This document shows, piece by piece, positions 15,609-24,343 of a stretch of DNA of 57,430 nt. The stretch lies in the NCBI GenBank assembly GCA_017455065.1, contig JAFTBU010000024.1:1-57430 (forward strand), given 5' to 3'. A program made the translations under genes and the position numbers. The notes beneath the pieces were generated by a model. The model ran no database searches, was not told where the DNA came from, and saw only the letters and a list, made by a program, of their open reading frames with translations. This DNA is from Bacteroidales bacterium. Lineage in GTDB: Bacteria; Bacteroidota; Bacteroidia; Bacteroidales; UBA932. The number at the start of each line of letters is the position of its first letter. Within the stretch, counting starts at the first letter, position 1.

Positions 15609-17342
15609 ATGAAAAGGGTACTTTTCTTCCTCCTGGCGATTGTCGCCGCATTTTCCTGCAGCAGAGGCTTGCAGGAGCATACTCTTCACATACTCTGCAC
15701 CGACGATGTCCACGGGGCGTGGTTTGACTCGCTCTACACCGAGCCCCGCCGCACCACCAGCCTCATGGCGGTCAACCACTACGCCGACAGCATACGCGCC
15801 GTAGCCGGCAAGGACAATGTGCTGATGATCGACTCCGGAGACTGCCTCCAGGGCGACAATGCCACGTATTACTACAACTACGTGTCCACGGAGCTGGAGC
15901 ATCCTTTCGTGAAACTTATGTCCTACATGGGCTACGACGCCGTCGTGGTGGGCAACCATGACATAGAGACCGGGCACCCTGTCTATGACAAGGTCACCCG
16001 CCAGCTCGAGCGCCACGGCATCCCTTTCCTGGCCGGAAACGCCATCCGCACCGACAACGGCAAGCCCTATTTCCCCGAGTACAAGCTTTTCCGCAAGGCG
16101 GGCCTGAAGGTGCTCGTGCTGGGCTATACAAATCCCAATATGAAGGCCTGGCTCCAGCAGGAGCTCTGGTCCGGCATGACCTTCGAATCCCTCATCCCGC
16201 TGGTGCAGGAGAGGGTGGACGCTCTCACAGCCAAGTTCAAGCCCGACGTGGTCGTGGTGGCCGTGCATTCGGGCAACGGTGACGGCGACGGCAGCGTGCT
16301 CGAAAGCCAGGGCCTGGACCTCTTCAATTCGCTCCGCGGAGTGGATGTGCTCCTCACCGCCCATGACCACCGCCAGGTGACCCTGGAAAAGGATGACATC
16401 ATCCTCATCAACACCGGCAACAAGGCCCGCTACCTGGGCCATGGCGAGGTAAAGGTCACCAAGAAGGGCGGCAAAGTCGTCTCCAAGGACCTTTCAGCGT
16501 CGCTCATCCCCATACGCTACGACAATACCGACACCCATATGTCGGAGGCTTTCCGCAAGGAGTTCCTTGAGGTCAAGGATTTCACCCTGCGTGAGATAGG
16601 GGAGCTCCGCCTGAGCATGCGCACCCGCGACGCCTACACCGGCATGTGCCCTTACACCGACCTCATCCACACCGTGCAGATGGCACTCCCTGAAGTGCAG
16701 CTTTCGTTCGTGGCTCCGCTCACCTACAACGGCACCATCTCCCGCGGCACCCTCATCTACAACGACCTCTTCACCATCTATCCTTTCGAGAACCAGATGT
16801 TCGTGATCCGCATGACGGGCGAGGAGGTGCGCAAGTACCTCGAGTATTCCTACAGCAAGTGGATACGCACCTGGGACGGCTCCCACGTGCTCAGGATCAG
16901 TCATGCCCCGGACGCCCGCACCCAGGCGGAAAGATGGTCTTTCGATGCCCGCACCTACAATTTCGACAGCTGTGCAGGCATAAACTACACCGTGGATGTC
17001 ACCAAGCCCTACGGCTCCAGGGTGAACATCTCTTCAATGGCTGACGGCTCCGCCTTCAATCCCGCCGCCACTTACAATGTGGCCCTGACTTCCTACCGTG
17101 CCAGCGGCGGTGGAGACACCATGCCCAAGGGTGCCGGCATCACTTCCGACGAGCTGGACGAGAGGGTGGTGGCGAGGTATCCCGAGATACGCGAGCTCAT
17201 CTACGACTACGTGATGGAGCACAAGATCCTGGATGCTGCACGCATCTCAGACCGCTCCAGGCTCGGTACATGGAGCTTCGTCCCCGAGAGCATCGCTCCC
17301 GCGGCCATCGAAGCTGATATGAAACTGGTGTTCGGGCGCTAG
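15609..17342 (+). CDS. 5'-nucleotidase / UshA-type metallophosphatase lipoprotein (both domains fused)
   Basis: This 577-residue protein has a lipobox (VAAFSC). The N-terminal calcineurin-like domain shows DDVHG, IDSGDCLQGDN, VVVGNHDIETG and TAHDHRQ, the metal ligands of the family. The C-terminal half is a 5_nucleotid_C domain (TYNGTISRG, then YPFENQMFVIRMTG). Such enzymes hydrolyse extracytoplasmic nucleotides to nucleosides and phosphate. The last four bases are shared with the converging ffh gene: the CTAG at 17339-17342 holds both stop codons. Compare the split version at 48040-49696. Confidence 0.9.
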   Translation: MKRVLFFLLAIVAAFSCSRGLQEHTLHILCTDDVHGAWFDSLYTEPRRTTSLMAVNHYADSIRAVAGKDNVLMIDSGDCLQGDNATYYYNYVSTELEHPFVKLMSYMGYDAVVVGNHDIETGHPVYDKVTRQLERHGIPFLAGNAIRTDNGKPYFPEYKLFRKAGLKVLVLGYTNPNMKAWLQQELWSGMTFESLIPLVQERVDALTAKFKPDVVVVAVHSGNGDGDGSVLESQGLDLFNSLRGVDVLLTAHDHRQVTLEKDDIILINTGNKARYLGHGEVKVTKKGGKVVSKDLSASLIPIRYDNTDTHMSEAFRKEFLEVKDFTLREIGELRLSMRTRDAYTGMCPYTDLIHTVQMALPEVQLSFVAPLTYNGTISRGTLIYNDLFTIYPFENQMFVIRMTGEEVRKYLEYSYSKWIRTWDGSHVLRISHAPDARTQAERWSFDARTYNFDSCAGINYTVDVTKPYGSRVNISSMADGSAFNPAATYNVALTSYRASGGGDTMPKGAGITSDELDERVVARYPEIRELIYDYVMEHKILDAARISDRSRLGTWSFVPESIAPAAIEADMKLVFGR

Positions 17343-18664
17343 CGCTGCCTGAAATTCTTGAGTCTGGAGGCGAGGCTTCCGTCCATCGCCATCTTCATCA
17401 TCTTCTTGGTGCTTTCAAACTGCTTGAGCAGCTTGTTCACCTCGGCTATGTTGGTGCCGCTGCCGTCCGCAATCCTCTTGCGGCGGCTGCCGTTTATAGC
17501 CTCCGGATGCTCCCTCTCGAAGGGGGTCATGGAGTGGATGATGGCTTCGGTGCCTTTGTAGGCATCGTCGGGGATGTCGACGTCTTTGAGAGCCTTGTCC
17601 ATGCCGGGCAGCATGCTGGCGAGATCCTTGGCGCTGCCCATCTTCTTGACCTGCTGGAGCTGGTCGTAGAAATCGTTGAGATTGAACTGGTTCTTGGCTA
17701 TCTTTTTCTTGACGGCGCGGGCCTGCTGCTCGTCGAACTGCTCCTGGGCCTTTTCCACGAGGGTGACCACGTCGCCCATGCCGAGGATACGGTCGGCGAT
17801 ACGCTTGGGATGGAAGACGTCGAGGGTCTCGACCTTCTCACCCTGGCTGATGAATTTGATGGGCTTTCCGGTGACGGCCTTGATGGAGAGGGCTGCACCG
17901 CCCCTGGTGTCGCCGTCCATCTTGGTCAGGACGACGCCGTCGAAATCGATGGCCTGCTGGAAGGCTTTGGCGGTCTCCACCGCATCCTGGCCGGTCATGG
18001 CGTCCACGACGAAGAGGGTCTCCGTGGGGTGCACTGTGGAGTGCATCAGGGAGATTTCGTCCATGAGCTCCTTGTCCACGCTCAGACGGCCGGCGGTATC
18101 GACTATGACCACGCTGACTCCGTCCCTGCGTGCCTGGGCTATGGCTGAGGTGGCCACCTTGACGGGATCCTGCTCGCCTTCGATGCTGTACACATCGACG
18201 TTTATCTGGGCGCCCAGGGTCTTGAGCTGCTCGATGGCGGCGGGGCGGAAGGTGTCGCAGGCTGCGAGGAGGACCTTCATGCCTTTCTTGCTCTTGACCT
18301 GGTGGGCGAGCTTGGCGCTGAAGGTAGTCTTACCGGAACCGTTCAGACCGGCCACCAGCACGACGGCGGGGGAGCCTTTCAGGTTTATGTCGGAGGAGTC
18401 GCTGCCCATGAAGTCGGCCAGTTCGTCGTGGACGATCTTGACCATCATCTGCTGGGGTTTCACGGCCGTGAGGACGTTCTGTCCCATGGCTTTCTCCTTG
18501 ACCCTGTCGCAGAAGTCCTTGGCCACCTTGTAGCTGACATCGGCGTCGAGCAGGGCCCTGCGTATGTCTTTCAATGTCTCGGCGACATTGATCTCGGTAA
18601 TCTTACCTTCGCCCTTCAAAATCTTGAAGGAACGCTCCAATCTTTCAGACAAATTCTCAAACAT
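17339..18664 (-). CDS. ffh: Signal recognition particle protein Ffh
   Basis: This 441-residue GTPase has the N domain, a G domain with GLNGSGKTT (about residues 107-115), DTAGRLS and TKMDGDTRGG, and a methionine-containing M domain that binds SRP RNA and signal sequences. It targets nascent inner-membrane and exported proteins to FtsY and the Sec translocon. A minus-strand TAAATTTG box (18669-18676) lies only four bases before the ATG, so the transcript may have almost no leader. Confidence 0.97.
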   Translation of the reverse strand: MFENLSERLERSFKILKGEGKITEINVAETLKDIRRALLDADVSYKVAKDFCDRVKEKAMGQNVLTAVKPQQMMVKIVHDELADFMGSDSSDINLKGSPAVVLVAGLNGSGKTTFSAKLAHQVKSKKGMKVLLAACDTFRPAAIEQLKTLGAQINVDVYSIEGEQDPVKVATSAIAQARRDGVSVVIVDTAGRLSVDKELMDEISLMHSTVHPTETLFVVDAMTGQDAVETAKAFQQAIDFDGVVLTKMDGDTRGGAALSIKAVTGKPIKFISQGEKVETLDVFHPKRIADRILGMGDVVTLVEKAQEQFDEQQARAVKKKIAKNQFNLNDFYDQLQQVKKMGSAKDLASMLPGMDKALKDVDIPDDAYKGTEAIIHSMTPFEREHPEAINGSRRKRIADGSGTNIAEVNKLLKQFESTKKMMKMAMDGSLASRLKNFRQR

Positions 18665-18668
18665 GCCG

Positions 18669-18696
18669 CAAATTTACTAAATAAATGGTATTTTTG
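18669..18696. promoter_or_regulatory. Divergent promoters of ffh and the nucleotidyltransferase gene
   Basis: TAAATTTG (minus, 18669-18676) and TATTTTTG (plus, 18689-18696) sit four and six bases from their respective start codons. With the usual spacing from box to start site, both mRNAs would begin at or beside the AUG. Confidence 0.55.
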
Positions 18697-18702
18697 TACA
18701 TT

Positions 18703-19431
18703 ATGAAATGCCTTATACTTGCCGCCGGATACGCTACCAGGCTGTATCCTCTCACAGAGAATTTCCCCAAGCCCCTGCTGAAGGTGGGGGACAAGACCAT
18801 CATGGACTGGCTCGTCGATGACATAGCCGGCGAATGCGACGGTTTCGTCGTCATATCCAACCATCGTTTCGCGGGATTCTTCCGCGACTGGGCTGCGACC
18901 AAAAGCCTTCCCATCCTGGTGGTGGACGACGGGACTTCGACCAACGAGACACGTCTCGGCGCCGTGCGTGACATAGAGTTCGCCCTCGCCCAGGCCGGCA
19001 TCGACGACGACACCCTGGTGATCGCCGGAGACAATGTGCTTGATTTCAGCCTCCGCCGTTTCATAGGCTACGCCCGCGCCAAGGGGACTTCCTGCATCAT
19101 GAGGTACTACGAGCCCGAGGCTGCAAAGCTCTCGAAGAGCGGCGTGCTCGAGATAGGGGAGGACGACCTGGTGCTGGGGATGGAGGAGAAGCCCGCGCAG
19201 CCCCGATCCCATTGGTGCTGCCCGCCCTTCTATTGCTATACCCGTGCCGACATTGCCCGCATAGGAGAGGCCATACAGGCCGGCTGCGCCATCGACGCAC
19301 CCGGCAGTTTCGTCTCCTGGCTCTGCACCCGCTCGCAGGTGCACGCCATGGAAATGCCGGGAAAACGCTTCGATATCGGCTCCCTGGACAGCTACAATAA
19401 AGTTTGTGAAGAGTATAAGGGGATTATTTAA
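18703..19431 (+). CDS. Sugar/alcohol-phosphate nucleotidyltransferase (NTP_transferase family)
   Basis: This 242-residue protein begins MKCLILAAGYATRLYPLTEN, the nucleotide-binding loop of sugar-1-phosphate nucleotidyltransferases. FPKPLLKVGDKTIMDW follows, with an IAGDN metal-binding segment near residue 107. These enzymes activate a sugar or polyol phosphate as an NDP derivative. No glycan-biosynthesis genes lie nearby, so the substrate is open. The ATG at 18703 follows the promoter box; the longer frame would start inside it. Confidence 0.8.
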   Translation: MKCLILAAGYATRLYPLTENFPKPLLKVGDKTIMDWLVDDIAGECDGFVVISNHRFAGFFRDWAATKSLPILVVDDGTSTNETRLGAVRDIEFALAQAGIDDDTLVIAGDNVLDFSLRRFIGYARAKGTSCIMRYYEPEAAKLSKSGVLEIGEDDLVLGMEEKPAQPRSHWCCPPFYCYTRADIARIGEAIQAGCAIDAPGSFVSWLCTRSQVHAMEMPGKRFDIGSLDSYNKVCEEYKGII

Positions 19432-19441
19432 AATATTTTTT

Positions 19442-19449
19442 TATTTTTG
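19442..19449 (+). promoter_or_regulatory. -7 box of the zapB-like/zapA operon
   Basis: TATTTTTG matches TAnnTTTG exactly and lies 21 bases before the start at 19471. Confidence 0.5.
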
Positions 19450-19470
19450 TATTCGTAGAAAAGTTTTTCG

Positions 19471-19740
19471 ATGCTCGAAGGAGTCAAATCAAATTTTGAA
19501 AGGCTTGTCGCCCTGTACGAAGCCCAGAAGCAGAGAGCTGAGGCCCTCTCCTCCAAGCTTGCCCAGTGTGAGTCGGAAAACAAATCCTACAAAGAGCAGA
19601 TTACTGATTTGAACAGACAGATAGACATCCTGAAGCTTTCGGGTGCGTTCACCGGCAGTGGCGACGGCAGCCAGGCCAGAGAGCGCCTCGACAAGCTCAT
19701 CCGCGATATCGACAAATGCATAGCTTTGCTTGAAAATTGA
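19471..19740 (+). CDS. Small coiled-coil protein upstream of zapA (ZapB-like)
   Basis: The 89-residue product is predicted helical from residues 3 to about 52 (heptads through VKSNFERLVALYEAQKQRAE and SKLAQCESENKSYKEQI), then has a Gly/Ser linker and a second helix. I assign it ZapB-like only from its coiled-coil character and its tight link to zapA; sequence alone does not prove homology. The likely role is division-ring organisation (inference). Confidence 0.55.
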   Translation: MLEGVKSNFERLVALYEAQKQRAEALSSKLAQCESENKSYKEQITDLNRQIDILKLSGAFTGSGDGSQARERLDKLIRDIDKCIALLEN

Positions 19741-19742
19741 TT

Positions 19743-20027
19743 ATGGATCAGAGCATTACATTGAAGATAGCGGGTCGGGAATATTCCCTCAAGGTGCAGT
19801 CTCCGGAGATGGAGCAGCTCATGAGGCTGGGTGCCGAGAGCATAAACCGCACGCTGGCGGTCTATGACCAGAGGTATCCTGACAAGTCTCTCGTGGACAA
19901 GCTGGCATTCGTCACGCTCAGGGAGGCGGTGAGCCGCCTTTCGACCGAGCGCCGCATGACGGCGGCCTCCGACGAGGTCAAGACTTTCGAGGCCGAGATG
20001 GCCTCCTATCTGGACGGACTGAAATAG
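19743..20027 (+). CDS. zapA: Cell division protein ZapA
   Basis: This 94-residue protein begins MDQSITLKIAGREYSLKVQS. The ITLKIAGREY start, then EMEQLMRLGAESINRTL and a helical tail, match ZapA, which bundles FtsZ filaments at the septum. The ATG at 19743 was preferred over a TTG at 19737 that overlaps the stop of the previous gene. It is followed by a structured RNA region and a terminator. Confidence 0.85.
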   Translation: MDQSITLKIAGREYSLKVQSPEMEQLMRLGAESINRTLAVYDQRYPDKSLVDKLAFVTLREAVSRLSTERRMTAASDEVKTFEAEMASYLDGLK

Positions 20028-20031
20028 AGCT

Positions 20032-20184
20032 AGCCGTCAGGCCCATCTTCTGAAAACAACACGTTCTTCGGAACCGGGTCCACTCGACGGAACGAAGGCA
20101 GGCCGGCCCCCGAGCCGGAAACCCGACCTCCGACGGAGCCCAAAACCTAATTTCGAGGTTTTTCTGAAATTTCGGCTGACGGCT
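20032..20184 (+). ncRNA. Structured RNA between zapA and rny (6S RNA candidate)
   Basis: The ends pair perfectly: AGCCGTCAG (20032-20040) with CTGACGGCT (20176-20184). Inside are a GTTC-TTCG-GAAC hairpin (20063-20074), a CCGGC/GCCGG hairpin (20103-20118), CGGGT/ACCCG (20075-20079 with 20121-20125) and AAACCT/AGGTTT (20143-20161). There is no ORF, and a terminator follows. In many bacteria the 6S RNA gene ssrS lies just after zapA, so 6S RNA is the first guess; it could instead be another ncRNA of the group. No promoter box is visible at its 5' side, so it may be processed from the zapA transcript. Confidence 0.55.
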
Positions 20185-20192
20185 TTAATACA

Positions 20193-20228
20193 GTATCTGC
20201 TTGACATGGCTCAGGCAGATACTTTTTT
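20193..20228 (+). terminator. Intrinsic terminator after the zapA/RNA unit
   Basis: GTATCTGC (20193-20200) and GCAGATAC (20215-20222) form an 8-bp stem, extended by further pairs in the loop, followed by six T residues (20223-20228). Confidence 0.85.
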
Positions 20229-20257
20229 GTTTGGACACTTAAAAAATATATATATTT

Positions 20258-21790
20258 ATGTTCTACATCTTATCAGCGGCAGCAGGCGCCATATTGGCCC
20301 TGGCCATATACATACTCGTCAGCCGCACGGCCCTGCGCGGCAAGGCTGACGCCATCATCCAGAAAGCAGAGCTGGAGGCCGAAAACATCAAACAGGAGAA
20401 GATACTCCAGGCCAAGGAGAAATTCCTTCAGCTCAAGAGCGAGCATGAGGAGCATGTAAACAAGAAAAACGCAAAGATCCGTGAGGACGAGAACCGCCTC
20501 CGCCAGAAGGAGAACCAGCTGAACCAGCTTTCTTCAGAGCTCGGACGCAAGCAGCATGAGCTGGATTCCGCCCGCGGACAGGTTAACTCCCAGAGGGAGT
20601 CTCTCAACCGCAAGCACGAGGAGTACGACCGCCTGACCGCCCAGGTCAACAAGCAGCTTGAGGCTGTGGCGGGGATGAGCGCCGAAGACGCCCGCAACAT
20701 GCTCGTGGAAAACATGAAGGCCAAGGCCCGCACCGACGCCCAGGCCTATATCAATGATACCATGGACGAGGCCCGCATGAATGCGGCGAGGGAGGCCAAG
20801 CGCATCGTGATCAACACCATCCAGCGCACCGCCACCGAGACCGCCATCGAAAATGCGGTGACTTCCTTCCCTATAGACAATGACGAGATCAAGGGTCGTA
20901 TCATCGGCCGTGAGGGCCGCAACATCCGCGCCCTGGAGGCTGCGACCGGAGTGGAAATCGTCGTGGACGACACTCCTGAGGCCATACTTCTGTCGGCTTT
21001 CGACCCTGTCCGCAGGGAAGTGGCCCGTCTCTCCCTCCACCAGCTCGTGCTCGACGGCCGTATCCATCCGGCACGCATCGAGGAGGTGGTTTCCAAGGTC
21101 AGCAAGCAGCTTGAGGACGAGATACTCGAGACCGGAAAGCGCACCTGCATCGACCTCGGCATCCATGGCATGAACATAGAGCTGGTCAAGCTCATAGGCA
21201 GGATGAAATATCGTTCTTCCTACGGCCAGAACCTCCTGCAGCACTCCCGCGAGGTGGCCAACATCTGCGCCATCATGGCTGCCGAGCTGGGTCTCAACCC
21301 CGCCATGGCCAAGAGGGCAGGTCTGCTGCACGATATAGGCAAGGTGGCCGTCGATGACAATGAGCTGCCTCACGCCTTGCTGGGTGCCAAGCTCGCCGAG
21401 CAGTACAAGGAGCGTCCCGAGATCTGCAACGCCGTGGGAGCACACCACGAAGAGATGGAGATGACTTCACTCCTGGCTCCGCTCGTGCTCGTGGGAGACG
21501 CCATCTCAGGTGCCCGTCCCGGTGCACGCCGTGAGGTGATCGAGTCCTACATCAAGCGTCTGAAAGGCATGGAAGACCTGGCTGCCTCCTATCCCGGAGT
21601 CACCAAGTCCTACGCCCTCCAGGCAGGCCGCGAGCTCCGCGTCATCGTGGGTGCGGAAGAGGTCAGTGACGACCAGGCTGCACGCCTGTCCACCGACATC
21701 GCACAACGCATCCAGGACGAGATGACTTATCCCGGCCAGGTGAAGATCACTGTGATTCGTGAGACGCGTTCCGTAGCCTTCGCCAAGTAG
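20258..21790 (+). CDS. rny: Ribonuclease Y
   Basis: This 510-residue endoribonuclease has an N-terminal membrane helix (about 1-20), a long coiled coil (25-140), a KH RNA-binding domain ([20 protein letters not shown], about 213-232) and an HD domain with HDIGKV near residue 358. It initiates mRNA decay at the membrane. The gene starts 29 bases after the terminator of the zapA unit. Confidence 0.97.
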   Translation: MFYILSAAAGAILALAIYILVSRTALRGKADAIIQKAELEAENIKQEKILQAKEKFLQLKSEHEEHVNKKNAKIREDENRLRQKENQLNQLSSELGRKQHELDSARGQVNSQRESLNRKHEEYDRLTAQVNKQLEAVAGMSAEDARNMLVENMKAKARTDAQAYINDTMDEARMNAAREAKRIVINTIQRTATETAIENAVTSFPIDNDEIKGRIIGREGRNIRALEAATGVEIVVDDTPEAILLSAFDPVRREVARLSLHQLVLDGRIHPARIEEVVSKVSKQLEDEILETGKRTCIDLGIHGMNIELVKLIGRMKYRSSYGQNLLQHSREVANICAIMAAELGLNPAMAKRAGLLHDIGKVAVDDNELPHALLGAKLAEQYKERPEICNAVGAHHEEMEMTSLLAPLVLVGDAISGARPGARREVIESYIKRLKGMEDLAASYPGVTKSYALQAGRELRVIVGAEEVSDDQAARLSTDIAQRIQDEMTYPGQVKITVIRETRSVAFAK

Positions 21791-21791
21791 G

Positions 21792-22619
21792 CTACAGGGA
21801 CGCTATCATGGAGGCGAAGAGCGCGCAGAGCCTGTCGGCCGCCGTATCAGCCTGTTTTACAACGTCGTCGGCATCGTTGAGATTCCGTTCGACGTTTTTT
21901 GTATTGGCTACGTTGGTCACGACTGACATGCCGAAGACGCGCAGTCCACAGTGCCTGGCAACGATCACCTCGGGGATGGTGGACATGCCGAGCAGGTCGG
22001 CGCCGATGAGGCGGTAGTACCTGACTTCAGCGGGGGTCTCGTAGGTGGGACCGGTGCTGCCGTAGTACACGCCTTTGCGGAGATTTATGCCCTTTCCCGC
22101 CGCCAGGCGCTCAGCAAGGGCCTGGAGCTCCAGGTCGTAGGCGCAGGTCATATCCGGGAAACGGGGGCCGTATTTCTCGAAATTGGGGCCTATGAGGGGA
22201 TTGGGGAAGGCATTGATATGGTCCTTGATCACCACCAGGTCACCGACCCGGAAATCGGGGTTGCAGGCGCCGGCGGCATTGGACACGAAAAGGTATTTCA
22301 CACCCAGCTCGAACATGGTCCGCACGCCTATGGTCACGGTCTCCATGGGATAGCCTTCGTAGTAGTGGAAGCGGCCCTGCATGGCCACGACGCATTTGCC
22401 GCCGAGCTCGCCTACGATGAAATTGCCCTTGTGCCCTACCGCGGTGGAGCGGGGAAAATCGGGGATTTCGGCGTAGGGGATGACGATGGGGTCAGCGATG
22501 CTGTCGGCGAGCTTGCCGAGGCCGCTGCCGAGGATGATGCCGGCCATGGGCCGGAGGCCGCCGATACGCTCCTGAATGTACTCGACAGCCGTCTGGATTC
22601 TTTCAATTCTGGGGTCCAT
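21792..22619 (-). CDS. Purine nucleoside phosphorylase
   Basis: This 275-residue enzyme shows GIILGSGLGKLAD (phosphate site), RFHYYEGY, SNAAGACNP, a GPTYETPAEV-R segment and a VVTNVANT end, which fit the trimeric PNP family. It splits inosine or guanosine with phosphate. It lies one base after the deaminase gene's stop on the same strand, so the pair forms a nucleoside-salvage operon. Its stop almost touches that of converging rny. Confidence 0.92.
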   Translation of the reverse strand: MDPRIERIQTAVEYIQERIGGLRPMAGIILGSGLGKLADSIADPIVIPYAEIPDFPRSTAVGHKGNFIVGELGGKCVVAMQGRFHYYEGYPMETVTIGVRTMFELGVKYLFVSNAAGACNPDFRVGDLVVIKDHINAFPNPLIGPNFEKYGPRFPDMTCAYDLELQALAERLAAGKGINLRKGVYYGSTGPTYETPAEVRYYRLIGADLLGMSTIPEVIVARHCGLRVFGMSVVTNVANTKNVERNLNDADDVVKQADTAADRLCALFASMIASL

Positions 22620-22620
22620 A

Positions 22621-23898
22621 TCAATAGTATTTGCTGATGGTCCGGCGCGCCGCGGCCTTGACTTCCTCTTCCGCCGCGATTTCCCGGCGGCGCATCACGA
22701 ATCTGCCGTTGCAGATCAGCGAATCGATGCACTCTGAGTGGGCGGCATAGATGAAATTGGCAAGGAAGGGGCCGGGGGAGACGAACCAGCTGTGGTCGGT
22801 GTCAATGATGGCGATGTCCGCGAGGGCTCCGGGGCGTATGGCTCCGGCGTCGATGCCGAGGGCTTTTGCGCCGTTGACGGTGGCCATGTCCAGCAGCTCC
22901 TGCAGGGGGAGGGCGGAGGTGTCCAGGCGCCAGCCCTTCTGGAGCAGGGCGGCGGTCTTCATGGCCTCGGGCATATCCAGATTGTTGGAGGAGGCGGTGC
23001 TGTCGGTGCCGAGGCAGACATTGGCACCGGCCTGGAGAAGCTCGCTGCAGAGGAAACGGTGTCCGGAGGCGAGTTTGAGGTTGGAGTTGACGTTGTGGAT
23101 GCAGTTCACCCGGTACCGTCCGAGCAGCTCCACGTCGTGCTCGGTGAGCCAGAGGGTGTGGGCGGCCAGGACTTCGGGTCCCAGGATGCCCAGCTCGGCG
23201 AGATACTCGACCGGGGTCAGGCCGCCGTGGGCTTTCTTGCAGTTTTCCACTTCGGTGCGGGTCTCGCTGAGGTGTATGTGCAGTTTGATGCCGTGGCTGC
23301 GGGCGAACTCGCTGGCCCAGAGCATCATCTTTTCGGTGACGGTGTAGATGGCATGGAAGGAGAGGGTATAGATGCTGCCGTCGTCTTTCCAGAGCTTGGA
23401 GTATTTCTCGTAATGCTCCTCGCATTCGTCTTTCTGGCGGGCGGCGGTGAGGGGGTCGCACATGTCCAGGAGGTCGTAGCCCATGGAGGGGCGCATGCCC
23501 ATGGAGACGGCGGCGTCGTGGCAGGCTTCGCTCAGCCAGTACTGGTCGTTGAATGTGGTGGTGCCGGATTTGATCATCTCGACGCAGGCGAGGCGCACCG
23601 CGTCATGGACCAGGGGATAGCAGACGCCCTCTTCGAGCTTCCATATCTTCTGGAGCCACTCTTCGAGGGGCATGTCTTCACCCACGCCGCGCATGAGGGA
23701 CATGCCGCTGTGGGTGTGCATGTTTATGAATCCGGGTAGGGCGGCCTTGCCGCTGCACTCGAGGACTTCGAATTCTCCTGCTACGGGCCAGGCGGTGCAC
23801 GATCCTGCCGGCCCCGTCCTGTCTATACGGTTCCCGACGACCAATATGTCGCTTTGGAGGCCGTCGACAGTGATATTCTTGAGCAGGATGGTGCCCAA
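22621..23898 (-). CDS. mtaD: Amidohydrolase, S-adenosylhomocysteine / methylthioadenosine deaminase type
   Basis: This 425-residue metal-dependent deaminase has FINMHTHSGMSLMRG (metal-binding H-x-H), IHLSET, AHTLWLTE and GTDSTASSNN, the order seen in MtaD/SAH deaminases and related chlorohydrolases. It would deaminate SAH, MTA or adenosine to inosyl products. The gene next to it, a purine phosphorylase, could then use inosine. The exact substrate choice is not certain from sequence. Confidence 0.82.
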   Translation of the reverse strand: MGTILLKNITVDGLQSDILVVGNRIDRTGPAGSCTAWPVAGEFEVLECSGKAALPGFINMHTHSGMSLMRGVGEDMPLEEWLQKIWKLEEGVCYPLVHDAVRLACVEMIKSGTTTFNDQYWLSEACHDAAVSMGMRPSMGYDLLDMCDPLTAARQKDECEEHYEKYSKLWKDDGSIYTLSFHAIYTVTEKMMLWASEFARSHGIKLHIHLSETRTEVENCKKAHGGLTPVEYLAELGILGPEVLAAHTLWLTEHDVELLGRYRVNCIHNVNSNLKLASGHRFLCSELLQAGANVCLGTDSTASSNNLDMPEAMKTAALLQKGWRLDTSALPLQELLDMATVNGAKALGIDAGAIRPGALADIAIIDTDHSWFVSPGPFLANFIYAAHSECIDSLICNGRFVMRRREIAAEEEVKAAARRTISKYY

Positions 23899-23901
23899 AG
23901 C

Positions 23902-24255
23902 CTAAAGGTCTTCGAAATTGACTTCGCGACCGCGCTCTTCTTCGTCGTAGGTCCTTTCGGGGATTTCACCGTTGAAGCAGTTCTGTTTGATATACTCGAT
24001 GACCTCGGCGAGACCTTCTGAGAATTTCTCGAAATCCTCCTTGTACAGGAAAATCTTGTGCTTGTCGAAATTGAAGGTTCCGTCAGGGTTCTGGCGGCGC
24101 TTGCTCTCGGTGATGGTGAGGTAGAAATCCTTTTGTCCCTTGGTGGACTTCACATCAAAGAAATATGTGCGTTTTCCGGCTCTGACGGGCTTGGAATAAA
24201 CATCTTCGGCTGTACGGTCCTGATATCCCGCTGATTCGTAATCCTCTCTGTACAT
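23902..24255 (-). CDS. DUF3276 PUR-alpha-like nucleic-acid-binding protein
   Basis: This 117-residue protein has the single PUR repeat typical of Bacteroidetes: AGKRTYFFDVKSTKGQKDFY, then LTITESKRR and KIFLYKEDFEKF, with an acidic tail. Such proteins bind single-stranded nucleic acid and form dimers; the cellular role is not settled. A minus-strand TAATTTTG box at 24285-24292 precedes it. The operon may run on into the deaminase, whose start is 3 bases after its stop. Confidence 0.88.
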   Translation of the reverse strand: MYREDYESAGYQDRTAEDVYSKPVRAGKRTYFFDVKSTKGQKDFYLTITESKRRQNPDGTFNFDKHKIFLYKEDFEKFSEGLAEVIEYIKQNCFNGEIPERTYDEEERGREVNFEDL

Positions 24256-24284
24256 AAGTCGATATTTTGTGTTTTTAATTTATA

Positions 24285-24320
24285 CAAAATTAGAAATTTT
24301 ATTGATTGATTGTTATCTTT
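24285..24320. promoter_or_regulatory. Divergent -7 boxes between the PUR-alpha-like gene and nusB
   Basis: TAATTTTG on the minus strand (24285-24292) and TATCTTTG on the plus strand (24313-24320) both match TAnnTTTG. They lie about 30 and 23 bases from their start codons. Confidence 0.6.
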
Positions 24321-24343
24321 GCGTAAAATTTTGACAAATCACC

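Noticed and set aside
22738-23739. 333-codon plus-strand ORF opposite the deaminase
   Set aside because: The protein is Gly/Val/His-rich without motifs, while the minus strand carries a full metal-dependent deaminase.
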